Shown here: piece after piece, positions 1 to 6,070 of the stretch
How positions within the stretch are numbered: the first letter of the stretch is position 1
How the letters are laid out: each line of letters starts with the position of its first letter
Origin: a virus
Virus record (IMG/VR): IMGVR_UViG_3300036852_000056
Location: 1-31,469 of that record
Length of the DNA: 31,469 nt
Direction: 5' to 3' (one strand)
The notes under the pieces: model-generated
Told to the model about the DNA's origin: nothing
Seen by the model: only the letters and a program-made list of their open reading frames with translations
The model's database searches: none
Program-made: the position numbers and the translations under genes

Positions 1-39
1 ACACGAAGTACAGCGGCAGGCGAGCTCGTGGCGCAGCAT
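1..39 (-). CDS. Partial small protein, cut by the window edge
   Basis: An ATG at 39 overlaps the TGA stop of the preceding gene in a TGATG junction, the arrangement used throughout this operon. Thirteen codons are visible, reading MLRHELACRCTSC, so at least three cysteines lie close together and a zinc-binding start is possible. The rest lies outside the window. The start sits in a 15-bp sequence that recurs at 569-583, again spanning a gene start. Function unknown. Confidence 0.45.
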   Translation of the reverse strand, partial: MLRHELACRCTSC

Positions 40-51
40 CAGGGCTTCTCA
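37..51 (-). repeat. 15-bp start-associated repeat, copy 1
   Basis: CATCAGGGCTTCTCA occurs here and, identically, at 569-583. On the coding strand it reads TGAGAAGCCCTGATG, so both copies carry the ATG of one gene. A weaker version (CATCGGGGCTCCTGG) lies at 1046-1060, again at a start codon. Confidence 0.6.
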
Positions 52-233
52 CCCACAATTCGCGGCGGCAGGAGAGCACCGTTGTAGTCGCGCACCCCTG
101 GCTCCGGCTCACTCGTAAAGGGGATGGGTGGTCCGGTCGGATCATCGGGGTTGTCGTAGCCGCCGGGGAATCCGAAGTGCCAATGTCGGTCGGTGCTAAC
201 GCATCCAATGAAGATGCACCGCTCGCTTGTCAT
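39..233 (-). CDS. Small hypothetical protein, 64 aa
   Basis: The start is the ATG at 233, which overlaps the stop of the upstream gene (ATGA). The reading frame is open further upstream, but that would overlap the upstream gene by about 40 bases. The protein is acidic and rich in proline and glycine, with two N-terminal cysteines (C6 and C11) and no membrane segment. I do not recognise a family. It belongs to the accessory end of the early operon and is presumably translationally coupled to its neighbour. Confidence 0.6.
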   Translation of the reverse strand: MTSERCIFIGCVSTDRHWHFGFPGGYDNPDDPTGPPIPFTSEPEPGVRDYNGALLPPRIVGEKP

Positions 234-571
234 CGCCACACCCGCACTTTTGCGGTCGGCCAGTCCCGACACTTGTCCGCGATCCAGACGAGGAAGGCAA
301 GAGCACCGTCGTAATCGCCCCAGCCGTTCGGCGGGTTCATGGCCCGGAACACTTCGGGCGACTCCATCATTTCCCCGATGGCGCGGCGGATGGTCGGTTC
401 GAGGTCACGCGCTACCGGCTCGGGATCGAGCAGGTCGCCCAATGTGACGCCGCCGAGGGCTCGATACCACATGCCCGAGACATTGGACGTGTAATTGCGC
501 CAGCCGTCCTCTAGGTCCGGGTTGTCATCGCCCGCCCCAACGTCCGCGAAGAACGTCACGTCGTAGCTCAT
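230..571 (-). CDS. Conserved-type phage hypothetical protein, 113 aa
   Basis: The protein begins MSYDVTFFAD and ends in a region with the motif NPPNGWGDYDGAL. From memory, this resembles a small protein widespread in phages of GC-rich bacteria, with no known function. It is soluble, acidic and lacks cysteine clusters. The ATG at 571 has no good SD but is preceded by the repeated block GAAGCCCTG, which also precedes the start at 39. Its stop overlaps the next gene by four bases. Family resemblance is recalled, not searched. Confidence 0.75.
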   Translation of the reverse strand: MSYDVTFFADVGAGDDNPDLEDGWRNYTSNVSGMWYRALGGVTLGDLLDPEPVARDLEPTIRRAIGEMMESPEVFRAMNPPNGWGDYDGALAFLVWIADKCRDWPTAKVRVWR

Positions 572-583
572 CAGGGCTTCTCA
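569..583 (-). repeat. 15-bp start-associated repeat, copy 2
   Basis: Identical to 37-51. It contains the stop codon of the 155-aa gene (581-583), seven intervening bases and the start codon of the 113-aa gene (571-569). No canonical SD is present, so the element itself may take part in initiation, or it may mark a recombination joint. Confidence 0.6.
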
Positions 584-1048
584 GGCTCGGACTTCTAGTG
601 ACTGCTTGGCTCGGATGATGAGGTCCACGGCATTGGCGACGGGAGCCGGGTAGTCGCTGGTCGGAACGCCTAGCTCACTGAGGGCAGCGTCCAGCAGCGT
701 CTCGGGGGTTCGTCGTTCCAACAAAGGCTGAACGATCTTCTCCCAGCCTTCGCGGGCCTTGCCGCCCGGTGCGAAATCATCGGCGCCGCTGCACCAAACC
801 AGGGCGTCCCGCAAACGATCCTCGATGCCCACAAAACCCGGTCGCGCATCGGTCAGCATGTCGCTCTCTCCTTCATTGAGGTTGTGCAGAAACGGCGTTT
901 CCACCACGTCTATGAGTTCGCGCAATACACACTCGTCGCCGTGGTGGTGCTCGTCGTAGCCGCAGTACGGGCAGTTGTTCAATGCCCGCAGAACCGCTCC
1001 CGTGGCGTAACGGATGCGGCGGTACTCGTCCTTCGTCAGCTCGCTCAT
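581..1048 (-). CDS. Hypothetical protein with N-terminal Cys/His cluster, 155 aa; possible fusion
   Basis: The N-terminal part carries CPYCGYDEHHHGDEC (about residues 26-40), a likely zinc-binding knuckle of a kind common in small phage proteins. After residue 60 the character changes to an acidic helical domain. The start at 1048 has an SD-like AGGAG and overlaps the upstream gene (ATGA). An internal ATG at 859 also has a good SD (AAGGAG, 8-base spacing) and lies just after a copy of the TCAATGAAGG repeat. The gene may therefore be a fusion of two older genes, or express a second shorter product from 859. Function unknown. Confidence 0.65.
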   Translation of the reverse strand: MSELTKDEYRRIRYATGAVLRALNNCPYCGYDEHHHGDECVLRELIDVVETPFLHNLNEGESDMLTDARPGFVGIEDRLRDALVWCSGADDFAPGGKAREGWEKIVQPLLERRTPETLLDAALSELGVPTSDYPAPVANAVDLIIRAKQSLEVRA

Positions 1049-1359
1049 CGGGGCTCCTGGGGCTCGACTGGAGCTACCCCGCCTTCATTGACGGAGAGGC
1101 GGGCGTCCGGTGACGACAAAGCGGTCCGATCCGGTGGACCGTCCGCGACTGTGGTATCCGGCTTTGTCGCGGTAATCATCTGCCCCTGCACGTCCGCACT
1201 AGTCCCACGGACGCTGCTCAATGCCCGGAAGTCATGGTCGCACCCATGCTTCTCGCGTAGATGGCGCTCAAGGTCGATGGCATAGAAGGCGAGCACGGCG
1301 CGACGGTTCTCCAACTCCTCCCGCTCCCCCACTGCTCCGAGGACTCCCTGCTGGGTCAT
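1045..1359 (-). CDS. Mosaic hypothetical protein, 104 aa
   Basis: The N-terminal block GAVGEREE (residues 8-15) and the C-terminal block ARLSVNEGGVAP are both repeated in the 238-aa protein encoded at 1798-2514, at the DNA level as well (24 bp identical; 38 bp with one mismatch). The unique middle contains HLREKHGCDHDF, a Cys/His-rich stretch. The two neighbouring genes thus share end modules around different centres, as if made by recombination between short repeats. It overlaps its neighbours by four bases at both ends. Function unknown. Confidence 0.6.
   Translation of the reverse strand: MTQQGVLGAVGEREELENRRAVLAFYAIDLERHLREKHGCDHDFRALSSVRGTSADVQGQMITATKPDTTVADGPPDRTALSSPDARLSVNEGGVAPVEPQEPR
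1069..1106 (-). repeat. 38-bp direct repeat, copy 1
   Basis: This matches 2062-2099 at 37 of 38 positions. It encodes the block ARLSVNEGGVAP in both genes. It contains an inverted repeat (CCCGCC at 1078-1083, GGCGGG at 1098-1103) and the 10-mer CCTTCATTGA, which occurs four times in the left 5.5 kb in the same orientation. Confidence 0.85.
1315..1338 (-). repeat. 24-bp direct repeat, copy 1 (partner 2248-2271)
   Basis: A 24-base block is identical at 1315-1338 and 2248-2271 and encodes GAVGEREE in both proteins. A shorter relative, CTGCTCCGGGGACTGAG, occurs at about 2385-2401 and 2487-2504, and a related version lies at about 1332-1345. Confidence 0.8.
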
Positions 1360-1601
1360 GGCTGTGGCTCCGACTCGGATACGACCCTGGCCGTTTCTTC
1401 GAGAATAGAGCGGGCCATTTGCAAACGTCGCTTAGCAGGGTCGGGGTCGTGGCGAATCTCGTCGGCCCACCATTCCAAGTCTGTCACTCCGAGAGCGTCC
1501 GCTAGTTGCTCCGGGTTGATGACCGTCTCTTGCTCGACCGCATCGGAACATTGGCATGCACTACAACCCGCATGGTGTTGAACCATCCGCGTCTCCGTCA
1601 T
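1356..1601 (-). CDS. Small hypothetical protein with CxxCxC, 81 aa
   Basis: The N-terminus contains HHAGCSACQC (about residues 9-18), which could bind a metal. The remainder is acidic and helical and resembles short host-interaction proteins of phages. It overlaps its upstream neighbour by four bases at 1598-1601 and its downstream neighbour by four at 1356-1359. No family recognised. Confidence 0.6.
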   Translation of the reverse strand: MTETRMVQHHAGCSACQCSDAVEQETVINPEQLADALGVTDLEWWADEIRHDPDPAKRRLQMARSILEETARVVSESEPQP

Positions 1602-1801
1602 GCCCCACCGTCCCGTTCATATGCGTTGACTGCTTCGACAATGAGGGCCGCGTTGGCTGCTCGATCGCCGTAGGTGTCGTCCAGTTCCGCTATAACCTTG
1701 GCGCCCGACCCATCCGCGTCCACTACAACGGCCCAGCCGCCTCCCTCGATGGTGTCAAGGCTCCACGGTCGCGGTGTGGCGCGCTGCAGCAATCCGGTCA
1801 T
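1598..1801 (-). CDS. Ea22-like small protein, 67 aa
   Basis: The pattern of an N-terminal LLQRATPRPWS and a C-terminal ANAALIVEAVNAYE is typical of the Ea22-like/DUF551-neighbour type of small phage proteins, which are usually much longer and often truncated in mosaic accessory regions. This copy keeps only the two conserved ends. The role of the family is not known. It is coupled to both neighbours by ATGA overlaps. The assignment rests on pattern memory. Confidence 0.6.
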   Translation of the reverse strand: MTGLLQRATPRPWSLDTIEGGGWAVVVDADGSGAKVIAELDDTYGDRAANAALIVEAVNAYERDGGA

Positions 1802-2514
1802 CGGTCCGACTCGGATGCGAGGGCATCGAGGATGGCGCTGATGTCGTCGTTGTAGGCGTTGACCCGTCGCTTGCCGTCAGGACGAAAGCCATCCGCGTGC
1901 ATCAGTTCGTCCCTGATCCGCTCCACCACCTTGCGGCGTTCGAGGGCGGCGTTTGCCTGCTGAATCGCGGCGATCCACTCGTCCTGAGTTGCAACCGATA
2001 CATCCTCTTCCTCGGTCATCGCCACGGCTAACAGCCGCTCCAACGCCGCCCGCAAGTCCGGTGGAGCTACCCCACCTTCATTGACGGAGAGGCGGGCGTA
2101 CTCCGCGGCAATGGCTTCGGCCTCGATGCGCCAGACCTCCGGGTTTCGTTCACCAGCAAACGAGGTCGGCCACTCGCCTCCCTTCTCCTCCCAGTCGCGC
2201 TTGTTGACGTTCCACGTCGCTTCGGCCAACCGCTCCACGTCAAGCGGCTCCTCCCGCTCCCCCACTGCTCCCCCGGCGTGGACCGCAGGGTCAGGGCAGT
2301 ATCGGTCGCCCGCCATGATCGCCTTCGCCGCCTCAATCTCTCCACGCTTCCATGCGGCGCGCTCCTCGTCGGTCGGTTTCCCCACTGCTCCGGGGACTGA
2401 GCCCGACGATTCTTCGACGGAAGGAGTGGGCCGCCACGTTACGGTTCCATCCTCGTTGGCCTCCGAGATTCCAGGGTCGGTCCAGTCTGCTCCGGGGACT
2501 GAGGATTCGGTCAT
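1798..2514 (-). CDS. Mosaic repeat-containing hypothetical protein, 238 aa
   Basis: The protein is acidic and built from short recurring blocks: SSVPGAD near residue 4, GSVPGAVG near residue 38, GGAVGEREE near residue 81, and ARLSVNEGGVAPP near residue 140, the last two shared with the 104-aa protein at 1045-1359. The C-terminal part (from about residue 152) is a helical region beginning DLRAALERLLAVA, common in small phage proteins of unknown role. It overlaps both neighbours by four bases. The architecture suggests stepwise assembly by recombination at short repeats; the function is unknown. Confidence 0.65.
   Translation of the reverse strand: MTESSVPGADWTDPGISEANEDGTVTWRPTPSVEESSGSVPGAVGKPTDEERAAWKRGEIEAAKAIMAGDRYCPDPAVHAGGAVGEREEPLDVERLAEATWNVNKRDWEEKGGEWPTSFAGERNPEVWRIEAEAIAAEYARLSVNEGGVAPPDLRAALERLLAVAMTEEEDVSVATQDEWIAAIQQANAALERRKVVERIRDELMHADGFRPDGKRRVNAYNDDISAILDALASESDR
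2062..2099 (-). repeat. 38-bp direct repeat, copy 2
   Basis: Second copy of the 38-bp element; the single difference from 1069-1106 lies at 2074 (A here, G at 1081). It lies inside the 238-aa gene and in the same reading frame as copy 1. Confidence 0.85.
2248..2271 (-). repeat. 24-bp direct repeat, copy 2
   Basis: Identical to 1315-1338 and in the same reading frame of a different gene. Together with the 38-bp repeats it frames the unique centres of the two mosaic genes. Confidence 0.8.
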
Positions 2515-2684
2515 GCTGCCACCAGTTTCAGCCCGAGCTCATCAAGCACTTCGACAAGGAAGTGGGCCGGCGGATTCCGCTTCTTCGACCGGCGCTGTGC
2601 CTCCCGAACGGCCATATCGAAGATCAGGAGGTCGCGCATCCGCTTGTCCTTTGACGCGACGGTGGTTGTGGTCACGATAGTCAT
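2511..2684 (-). CDS. Small basic hypothetical protein, 57 aa
   Basis: The ATG at 2684 overlaps the upstream stop (ATGA) and follows an SD-like GGAAG. The frame is open for 93 codons upstream, but that part runs antisense-like through the nuclease gene and is not believed. The protein starts MTIVTTTTVASKDKRMRD and has a basic helical middle (REAQRRSKKR) that could contact nucleic acid. No family recognised. Confidence 0.6.
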   Translation of the reverse strand: MTIVTTTTVASKDKRMRDLLIFDMAVREAQRRSKKRNPPAHFLVEVLDELGLKLVAA

Positions 2685-3112
2685 GCTGCTGCCTTTCTTC
2701 CAAGTGCTGCTTCGATCCACGCCAGGGCGCGACCATCTTCGACTTGACGTGGGGTGGCCCGGATCACGCGGTACCCCAGGATGGCGGCGGCCGATTGCTT
2801 CTCTGCATCCGCTTCCACGCCCGTTCCTCGGACGTGGCGGCCGGCCACGAAGGCTCCCCCGTCGATCTCGACGAGGACGCCGTTGGCTCGGTGGGTCGCC
2901 ACCACGCCGCCACCCAGGTTCTCCTTCCAGACTTTGCCGAACACCACGAAGTCGGCCCGCCACTCGCGCTTCATTGCGAGCTTGGCGAAGCGGTACTCCC
3001 GCTCGAACGGAATCCCCGCCTGCTCAAGCTGCACGGCCAACAGGATCTCGGCCGGACTCCCGGTGGGCAGCCCTGCGACTTCGGAGCGGGTGAGGCGTCC
3101 TCGACGGGTCAT
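2681..3112 (-). CDS. PD-(D/E)XK-type endonuclease, 143 aa
   Basis: The core fits the endonuclease-like fold: a buried strand ending WRADFVVF (D54) followed by VLVEIDGG (E82-x-D84), then GRHVRGTG and a strand-helix GYRVIRATP. This E-x-D arrangement after a DF motif is the catalytic signature of the family, which includes Vsr-like and resolvase-like enzymes. A role in recombination or in processing branched DNA is plausible beside the replication gene, but the substrate cannot be told. The start at 3112 overlaps the replication gene (ATGA) and leads into MTRRGRLTRSE. A second, different PD-(D/E)XK protein lies at 4038-4451. Confidence 0.7.
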   Translation of the reverse strand: MTRRGRLTRSEVAGLPTGSPAEILLAVQLEQAGIPFEREYRFAKLAMKREWRADFVVFGKVWKENLGGGVVATHRANGVLVEIDGGAFVAGRHVRGTGVEADAEKQSAAAILGYRVIRATPRQVEDGRALAWIEAALGRKAAA

Positions 3113-4041
3113 GCTGCCACGCTTTCGTTTGCGTTCAGCCACGCTTCGAGCTCATCGAAGTCAGTGGGGACCGGATCAGCCGGCCGCTGCTTGATCCAAA
3201 GACCGATCGCTCGGCGCGTGATGTCGGCCCGACGCCGCTCCTCGTCGGTCACGGATTCGGCCTTCTCCTTGAGTCGTTCACGCTCGAGACGCGCAGCCTC
3301 GGCCTGGGCTTGTTCACGTTCGATCTCGCTCTCCCTGACGCGCTCGGCCAATGCCAGCTCGACGGTGTGCTTGAGCACCCACGGCTTGACCTTCGGGTTC
3401 TTTGAGTGGAGCCGGGTGTAGGCCAACTGGATCTCGTCGCGTACCCACTCCTTGCCAAACCGTCGGTCCAAGTCCTCCCAGGCTTCGACGTACTCGGCAT
3501 CTCCGAGCCAACGCCCTCCATTGACGAAGTAGCGGCAAGCGAGGGTTGCTGAATCCTCAGCGGCCGGCAAGCCTTCTCCCGGCTGGGGTGGCTTGCTGTT
3601 GGCTGTGGCTGGGGAGGGGGGCTGGGGCTGAACGCCCGCGTGGGTATCGTGACCTTCTCCGTCACGACTCGTGACATCCTCGTGACCGTTGGACTCCGCT
3701 CGTGACCGCCGCTTGCGCTCTGCGGTGGCTTCTGGGGAGTCGGACGGGTACTGAGGCCGGTCATGGTCCGCCCGGTCATGGACAACGACGCGCCCATCCT
3801 CAACATCGAATAGGGTCAGATCCACCAACCGCTGGAGCATCGCTTTGGGGTTAGGTATGCGTCGGCGTCGGAGGATCAGCACCGCCTCATCCCAGTCTCG
3901 AATAACAGCCCGATCTCGCAGCTCAGCCGCAGAGCGGAGAGCCAACCAGGCACCGAGCTCGAGGCCCGACATCTCACGGAACTTCGGGTGCTCCTCGATC
4001 TGACGGGCATACACGCGGAACCAGCGCCCCTTGTCGCTCAT
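3109..4041 (-). CDS. Replication-initiation/helicase-loader-like protein, 310 aa
   Basis: The N-terminal 90 residues (WFRVYARQIEEHPKF, then MSGLELGAWLALRSAAE) look like the winged-helix domain of phage replisome organisers and DnaD-like loaders. A low-complexity linker rich in Q, P and S follows (about 130-165), and then a helical C-terminal domain with a charged coiled coil (about 235-275, REREQAQAEAARLERERLKEKAE). Such proteins bind the phage origin and recruit the host helicase. No phage helicase, primase or polymerase is recognised here, which fits dependence on the host replisome. The start at 4041 overlaps the upstream gene by four bases. Confidence 0.6.
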   Translation of the reverse strand: MSDKGRWFRVYARQIEEHPKFREMSGLELGAWLALRSAAELRDRAVIRDWDEAVLILRRRRIPNPKAMLQRLVDLTLFDVEDGRVVVHDRADHDRPQYPSDSPEATAERKRRSRAESNGHEDVTSRDGEGHDTHAGVQPQPPSPATANSKPPQPGEGLPAAEDSATLACRYFVNGGRWLGDAEYVEAWEDLDRRFGKEWVRDEIQLAYTRLHSKNPKVKPWVLKHTVELALAERVRESEIEREQAQAEAARLERERLKEKAESVTDEERRRADITRRAIGLWIKQRPADPVPTDFDELEAWLNANESVAA

Positions 4042-4451
4042 GCGGCGTCCCTCCAGCGCGCAACCTGCTGGAGCATGTGCGGCACTTCCCAATGCTGAAT
4101 GCGGATTACCCGGTAGCCTGCGGCCCGCATGACCTCATCGCGAGTGGCATCCGACTCAGCCTTCTCCTCGTGCGAGCTGCCGTCCACCTCGATGACGACC
4201 TTGTTGGCGCGATCGAGGAAGTCCACGATCCAGCCCATGACCACCTGTTGGGGCTCCACATCGCAGCCTAGGTGGTACAGGACGCGGGCCATCATCCGCT
4301 CGGAGGTCGTCTGGTTCTCGCGCAGATAGTCAGCATAGGCGCGCTTGGGATCGCCACCCGTGCGGGCGGCTTCCACCGCCACGTCGGGCTCGAGGCCCAT
4401 CATCCGGAGGATCTCGCCCAACCGAACAGGGCGAGACTCAAAGTCGCTCAT
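4038..4451 (-). CDS. DUF559/Vsr-like nuclease-fold protein, 137 aa
   Basis: The central part has the restriction-endonuclease-like layout: SERMMARVLYHLG (helix), VMGWIVDFLD (D77), KVVIEVDGSSHEE (E88-x-D90), then an RDEVMRAAGYRVIRI helix-strand and W121. This is close to DUF559 and very-short-patch-repair-like proteins. The N-terminal 45 residues are an extra helical part (LGEILRMMGLEPDVAVEAAR). Likely a DNA nuclease of the early region; whether it serves repair, recombination or host DNA attack is unknown. It overlaps both neighbours by four bases. Confidence 0.7.
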   Translation of the reverse strand: MSDFESRPVRLGEILRMMGLEPDVAVEAARTGGDPKRAYADYLRENQTTSERMMARVLYHLGCDVEPQQVVMGWIVDFLDRANKVVIEVDGSSHEEKAESDATRDEVMRAAGYRVIRIQHWEVPHMLQQVARWRDAA

Positions 4452-4936
4452 CGACTCACCTCCAAGGCGGTATCAGGAAGCACTGTCGTCGGCACTGGCG
4501 GCTCACCCCGCACGGGCGTCACGGTCACCGCGAACAAGCCAGCGGGCGGGTCCAGCCCCAGCGCCCGCACCTGGTCGTGGGTGAGGTCGATCAGGCGCCG
4601 ATCGGTTTTCCAATGGCACATGCAGAACTGGGCCGGCGTGACGATGATGGTGACGCCGGTGACGTGGCTCTGCACCGAGACCGTCGTGCATTCTTGCCAC
4701 GGATAGGTGCACCACTGGGCCGCCGCGATCGGGCCGCCCCATGTCGAAGCCACGCCCTCGGTGGGTCCGTCCAGCGTGCAGCCCTTCGTCCCGGCCGGGT
4801 GCCATGGCGTCTCCGGTTCGGGCTGGCACGTCTCGTCTCCTGCTTCCGTCACCGCCACGAACACGAGCAGCGCCACGACCGTCCAGAACAGCAGGCCCAC
4901 GACGAGGAGCGAGACGACCTTGACGAGCTGGATCAC
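4448..4936 (-). CDS. Membrane-anchored double-psi beta-barrel (RlpA-like) protein, 162 aa
   Basis: Translation should begin at the GTG at 4936, which overlaps the TGA of the zinc-ribbon gene (GTGA). Residues 4-29 are a single hydrophobic segment (VKVVSLLVVGLLFWTVVALL), either an anchor or an uncleaved signal. The rest fits a double-psi beta-barrel: GVASTWGGP near residue 63, a central strand VTGVTIIVT, and RLIDLTHDQVRALGLDP near residue 117 followed by FAVTVTPV, the typical end of RlpA-like domains. The usual catalytic NDRGP segment is replaced by a Cys-containing stretch (CMC), and several other cysteines suggest disulfides outside the membrane. It may bind or remodel the cell wall. Confidence 0.65.
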   Translation of the reverse strand: MIQLVKVVSLLVVGLLFWTVVALLVFVAVTEAGDETCQPEPETPWHPAGTKGCTLDGPTEGVASTWGGPIAAAQWCTYPWQECTTVSVQSHVTGVTIIVTPAQFCMCHWKTDRRLIDLTHDQVRALGLDPPAGLFAVTVTPVRGEPPVPTTVLPDTALEVSR

Positions 4937-5397
4937 GCCGCCCGCTCTTTCTGCTCTCGCAGCAGCGCACGCTTGGCAGCCATCCAGCGTCGGGCGTAGG
5001 AGCGTTGACGCTTGCGCTTGCGTGCCTCGCGGCGTGCCAGGGCTTCGAGATGAGCCGGGCTGTCGGCGGTGTGCTGCCGGTACTTCGAGGCCCGGTACGG
5101 CTCGTGGCACATCAGGCAGCGGCGGATGGCGTAGCGGCTCTTGCGGAAGTGGGCGTAGCGGCGGCTCTCGGCGCGGCCGAAGAACGAGCCCTTGGCGATG
5201 CGGTGCTCCTCCGTCTCCCACCAGGCTCCACAACGAATGCACTGGCGGCGCCGGACCCGGACGTGCTCCGCGTCCTTGTCGGTGTCCTTGACGTAGGACT
5301 CCTCGCAGCCGCAGTCCCAGCAGCCCCATAGGCCGGTCGATTGCTTGGCGGCATCGTCGGACCACTGAATCTGCTCGGCGGTGCGCTGCGCTACCAT
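4933..5397 (-). CDS. Double zinc-ribbon protein with NrdR-like N-terminus, 154 aa
   Basis: Residues 26-65 closely follow the zinc ribbon of the NrdR repressor: CWDC (26-29), VKDTD, then RVRRRQCIRCGAWWETEE (C53, C56). NrdR itself has VxDSR and RRRxCxxC. The ATP-cone domain that follows in NrdR is absent. A second finger follows, C94-x2-C97 with H109 and H116. The C-terminal 35 residues are strongly basic, as in nucleic-acid binders. Probably a DNA- or RNA-binding regulator. The ATG at 5397 is preceded by GAAGGCGAG, part of a recurring DNA element. Regulation of nucleotide reductase genes is only a possibility. Confidence 0.65.
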   Translation of the reverse strand: MVAQRTAEQIQWSDDAAKQSTGLWGCWDCGCEESYVKDTDKDAEHVRVRRRQCIRCGAWWETEEHRIAKGSFFGRAESRRYAHFRKSRYAIRRCLMCHEPYRASKYRQHTADSPAHLEALARREARKRKRQRSYARRWMAAKRALLREQKERAA

Positions 5398-5453
5398 CGC
5401 TCGCCTTCATTGACGTAGGAGCCGCGTAGAGCTCCGGGAAAGCGCCCAGTCAT
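5391..5453 (-). CDS. Micro-gene bridging two genes, 20 aa
   Basis: The ATG at 5453 overlaps the preceding stop (TGATG), and the frame ends at a TAG seven bases into the next gene. The peptide ends YVNEGERW, echoing the repeated SVNEGG block of the left end. It may be a real micro-peptide, a coupling device that carries ribosomes to the zinc-ribbon gene, or the remnant of a deleted gene. Only position and repeat content support it. Confidence 0.3.
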   Translation of the reverse strand: MTGRFPGALRGSYVNEGERW

Positions 5454-5656
5454 CACGCGACCTTCTTTGAGGGAGGAGCGGGAGTTTGGATGATTCGTTC
5501 TGCCCACTCTGAATCCCTTATCGGTTCCCCGAAGAACTGCTCAGCAATGACCTGTCGCCATGCCCATCCCGGAATCGCTCCTCTAGAGTGATTGCCACCT
5601 GCGACGGCACGGGCGCGACGCTCGATCTGATCCAGCGATTCAGCGATAGAGGTCAT
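5453..5656 (-). CDS. Small hypothetical protein, 67 aa
   Basis: The start at 5656 overlaps the upstream gene (ATGA). The protein begins MTSIAESLDQIERRARAVAG and has an amphipathic N-terminal helix, then WAWRQVIAEQFFGEPI, and ends PAPPSKKVA. The C-terminal coding DNA (5462-5480) resembles 6110-6128, where the codons for TPSKKK lie. No family recognised. Confidence 0.6.
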   Translation of the reverse strand: MTSIAESLDQIERRARAVAGGNHSRGAIPGWAWRQVIAEQFFGEPIRDSEWAERIIQTPAPPSKKVA

Positions 5657-5817
5657 GCGTCATCCCATCGGTGCCAGCCGGTCCACCAACGACGGACGAA
5701 GCGGATGATCGGCCCCTGGCCCTCCAGCCAGCCGAACCGGCCCGGCCCCCAGTCAATGCGTGAAGCCCACGGCCCGACAAAGACTTGGAAGCCGTGACGG
5801 TGGCGGAAAATCCTCAC
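5653..5817 (-). CDS. Small Trp/Arg-rich hypothetical protein, 54 aa
   Basis: Translation starts at a GTG at 5817 that overlaps the upstream TGA (GTGA) and ends in an ATGA with the next gene, so the gene fills the space between its neighbours exactly. The protein is rich in tryptophan, arginine and glycine (VRIFRHRHGFQVFVGPWAS, then RRWWTGWHRWDDA). It may bind nucleic acid or sit on a membrane surface. No family recognised. Confidence 0.6.
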   Translation of the reverse strand: MRIFRHRHGFQVFVGPWASRIDWGPGRFGWLEGQGPIIRFVRRWWTGWHRWDDA

Positions 5818-6023
5818 TTCTTCGTCCTCTCCTGCCGTCGCCCAAAGTGTTCAGTGAAGTGACCTTCTTCGATGGGGTCGGGCCAGCCGCACTGACAGCG
5901 GAGGTATCCATCTGTCGTGTTGGTCGCGTAGATGACGGGCTCATGCCGTATCGCCTCGTCCGCGCGCTCTACGGGGGTCCCTCCTGAAACGGTCGAACGC
6001 CTAAGCCATTGGATAGCCCTCAT
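5814..6023 (-). CDS. Small hypothetical protein with CxC, 69 aa
   Basis: One of the strongest ribosome binding sites of the operon (GGAAGGAGGAG) lies just upstream of the ATG at 6023. The middle reads DGYLRCQCGWPDPIEEGHFTEH, a compact Cys/His group that could hold zinc in a short ribbon. The C-terminus is basic. The strong SD suggests higher expression than for its neighbours. Function unknown. Confidence 0.65.
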   Translation of the reverse strand: MRAIQWLRRSTVSGGTPVERADEAIRHEPVIYATNTTDGYLRCQCGWPDPIEEGHFTEHFGRRQERTKK

Positions 6024-6070
6024 CGCCGCTCCTCCTTCCTAGTCCGTCGCTTCACCCTCGCCTCCTTCAT
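6020..6070 (-). CDS. Micro-gene, 16 aa, very basic
   Basis: The ATG at 6070 overlaps the stop of the methyltransferase remnant (ATGA) and the TGA overlaps the next start (ATGA). The same frame is open upstream to about 6174 without a usual start codon and has a good coding look (DLADHWAALKASARRYSLK onward). This frame is probably the intact tail of an older gene whose beginning was lost. Whether the 16-residue peptide is made is unknown. Confidence 0.25.
   Translation of the reverse strand: MKEARVKRRTRKEERR

Noticed and set aside
5353-5410. Upstream extension of the double-psi beta-barrel frame to 5410
   Set aside because: The upstream part runs through the zinc-ribbon gene out of frame, with Arg/Pro-rich shadow sequence; the GTG at 4936 in a GTGA overlap is the natural start.
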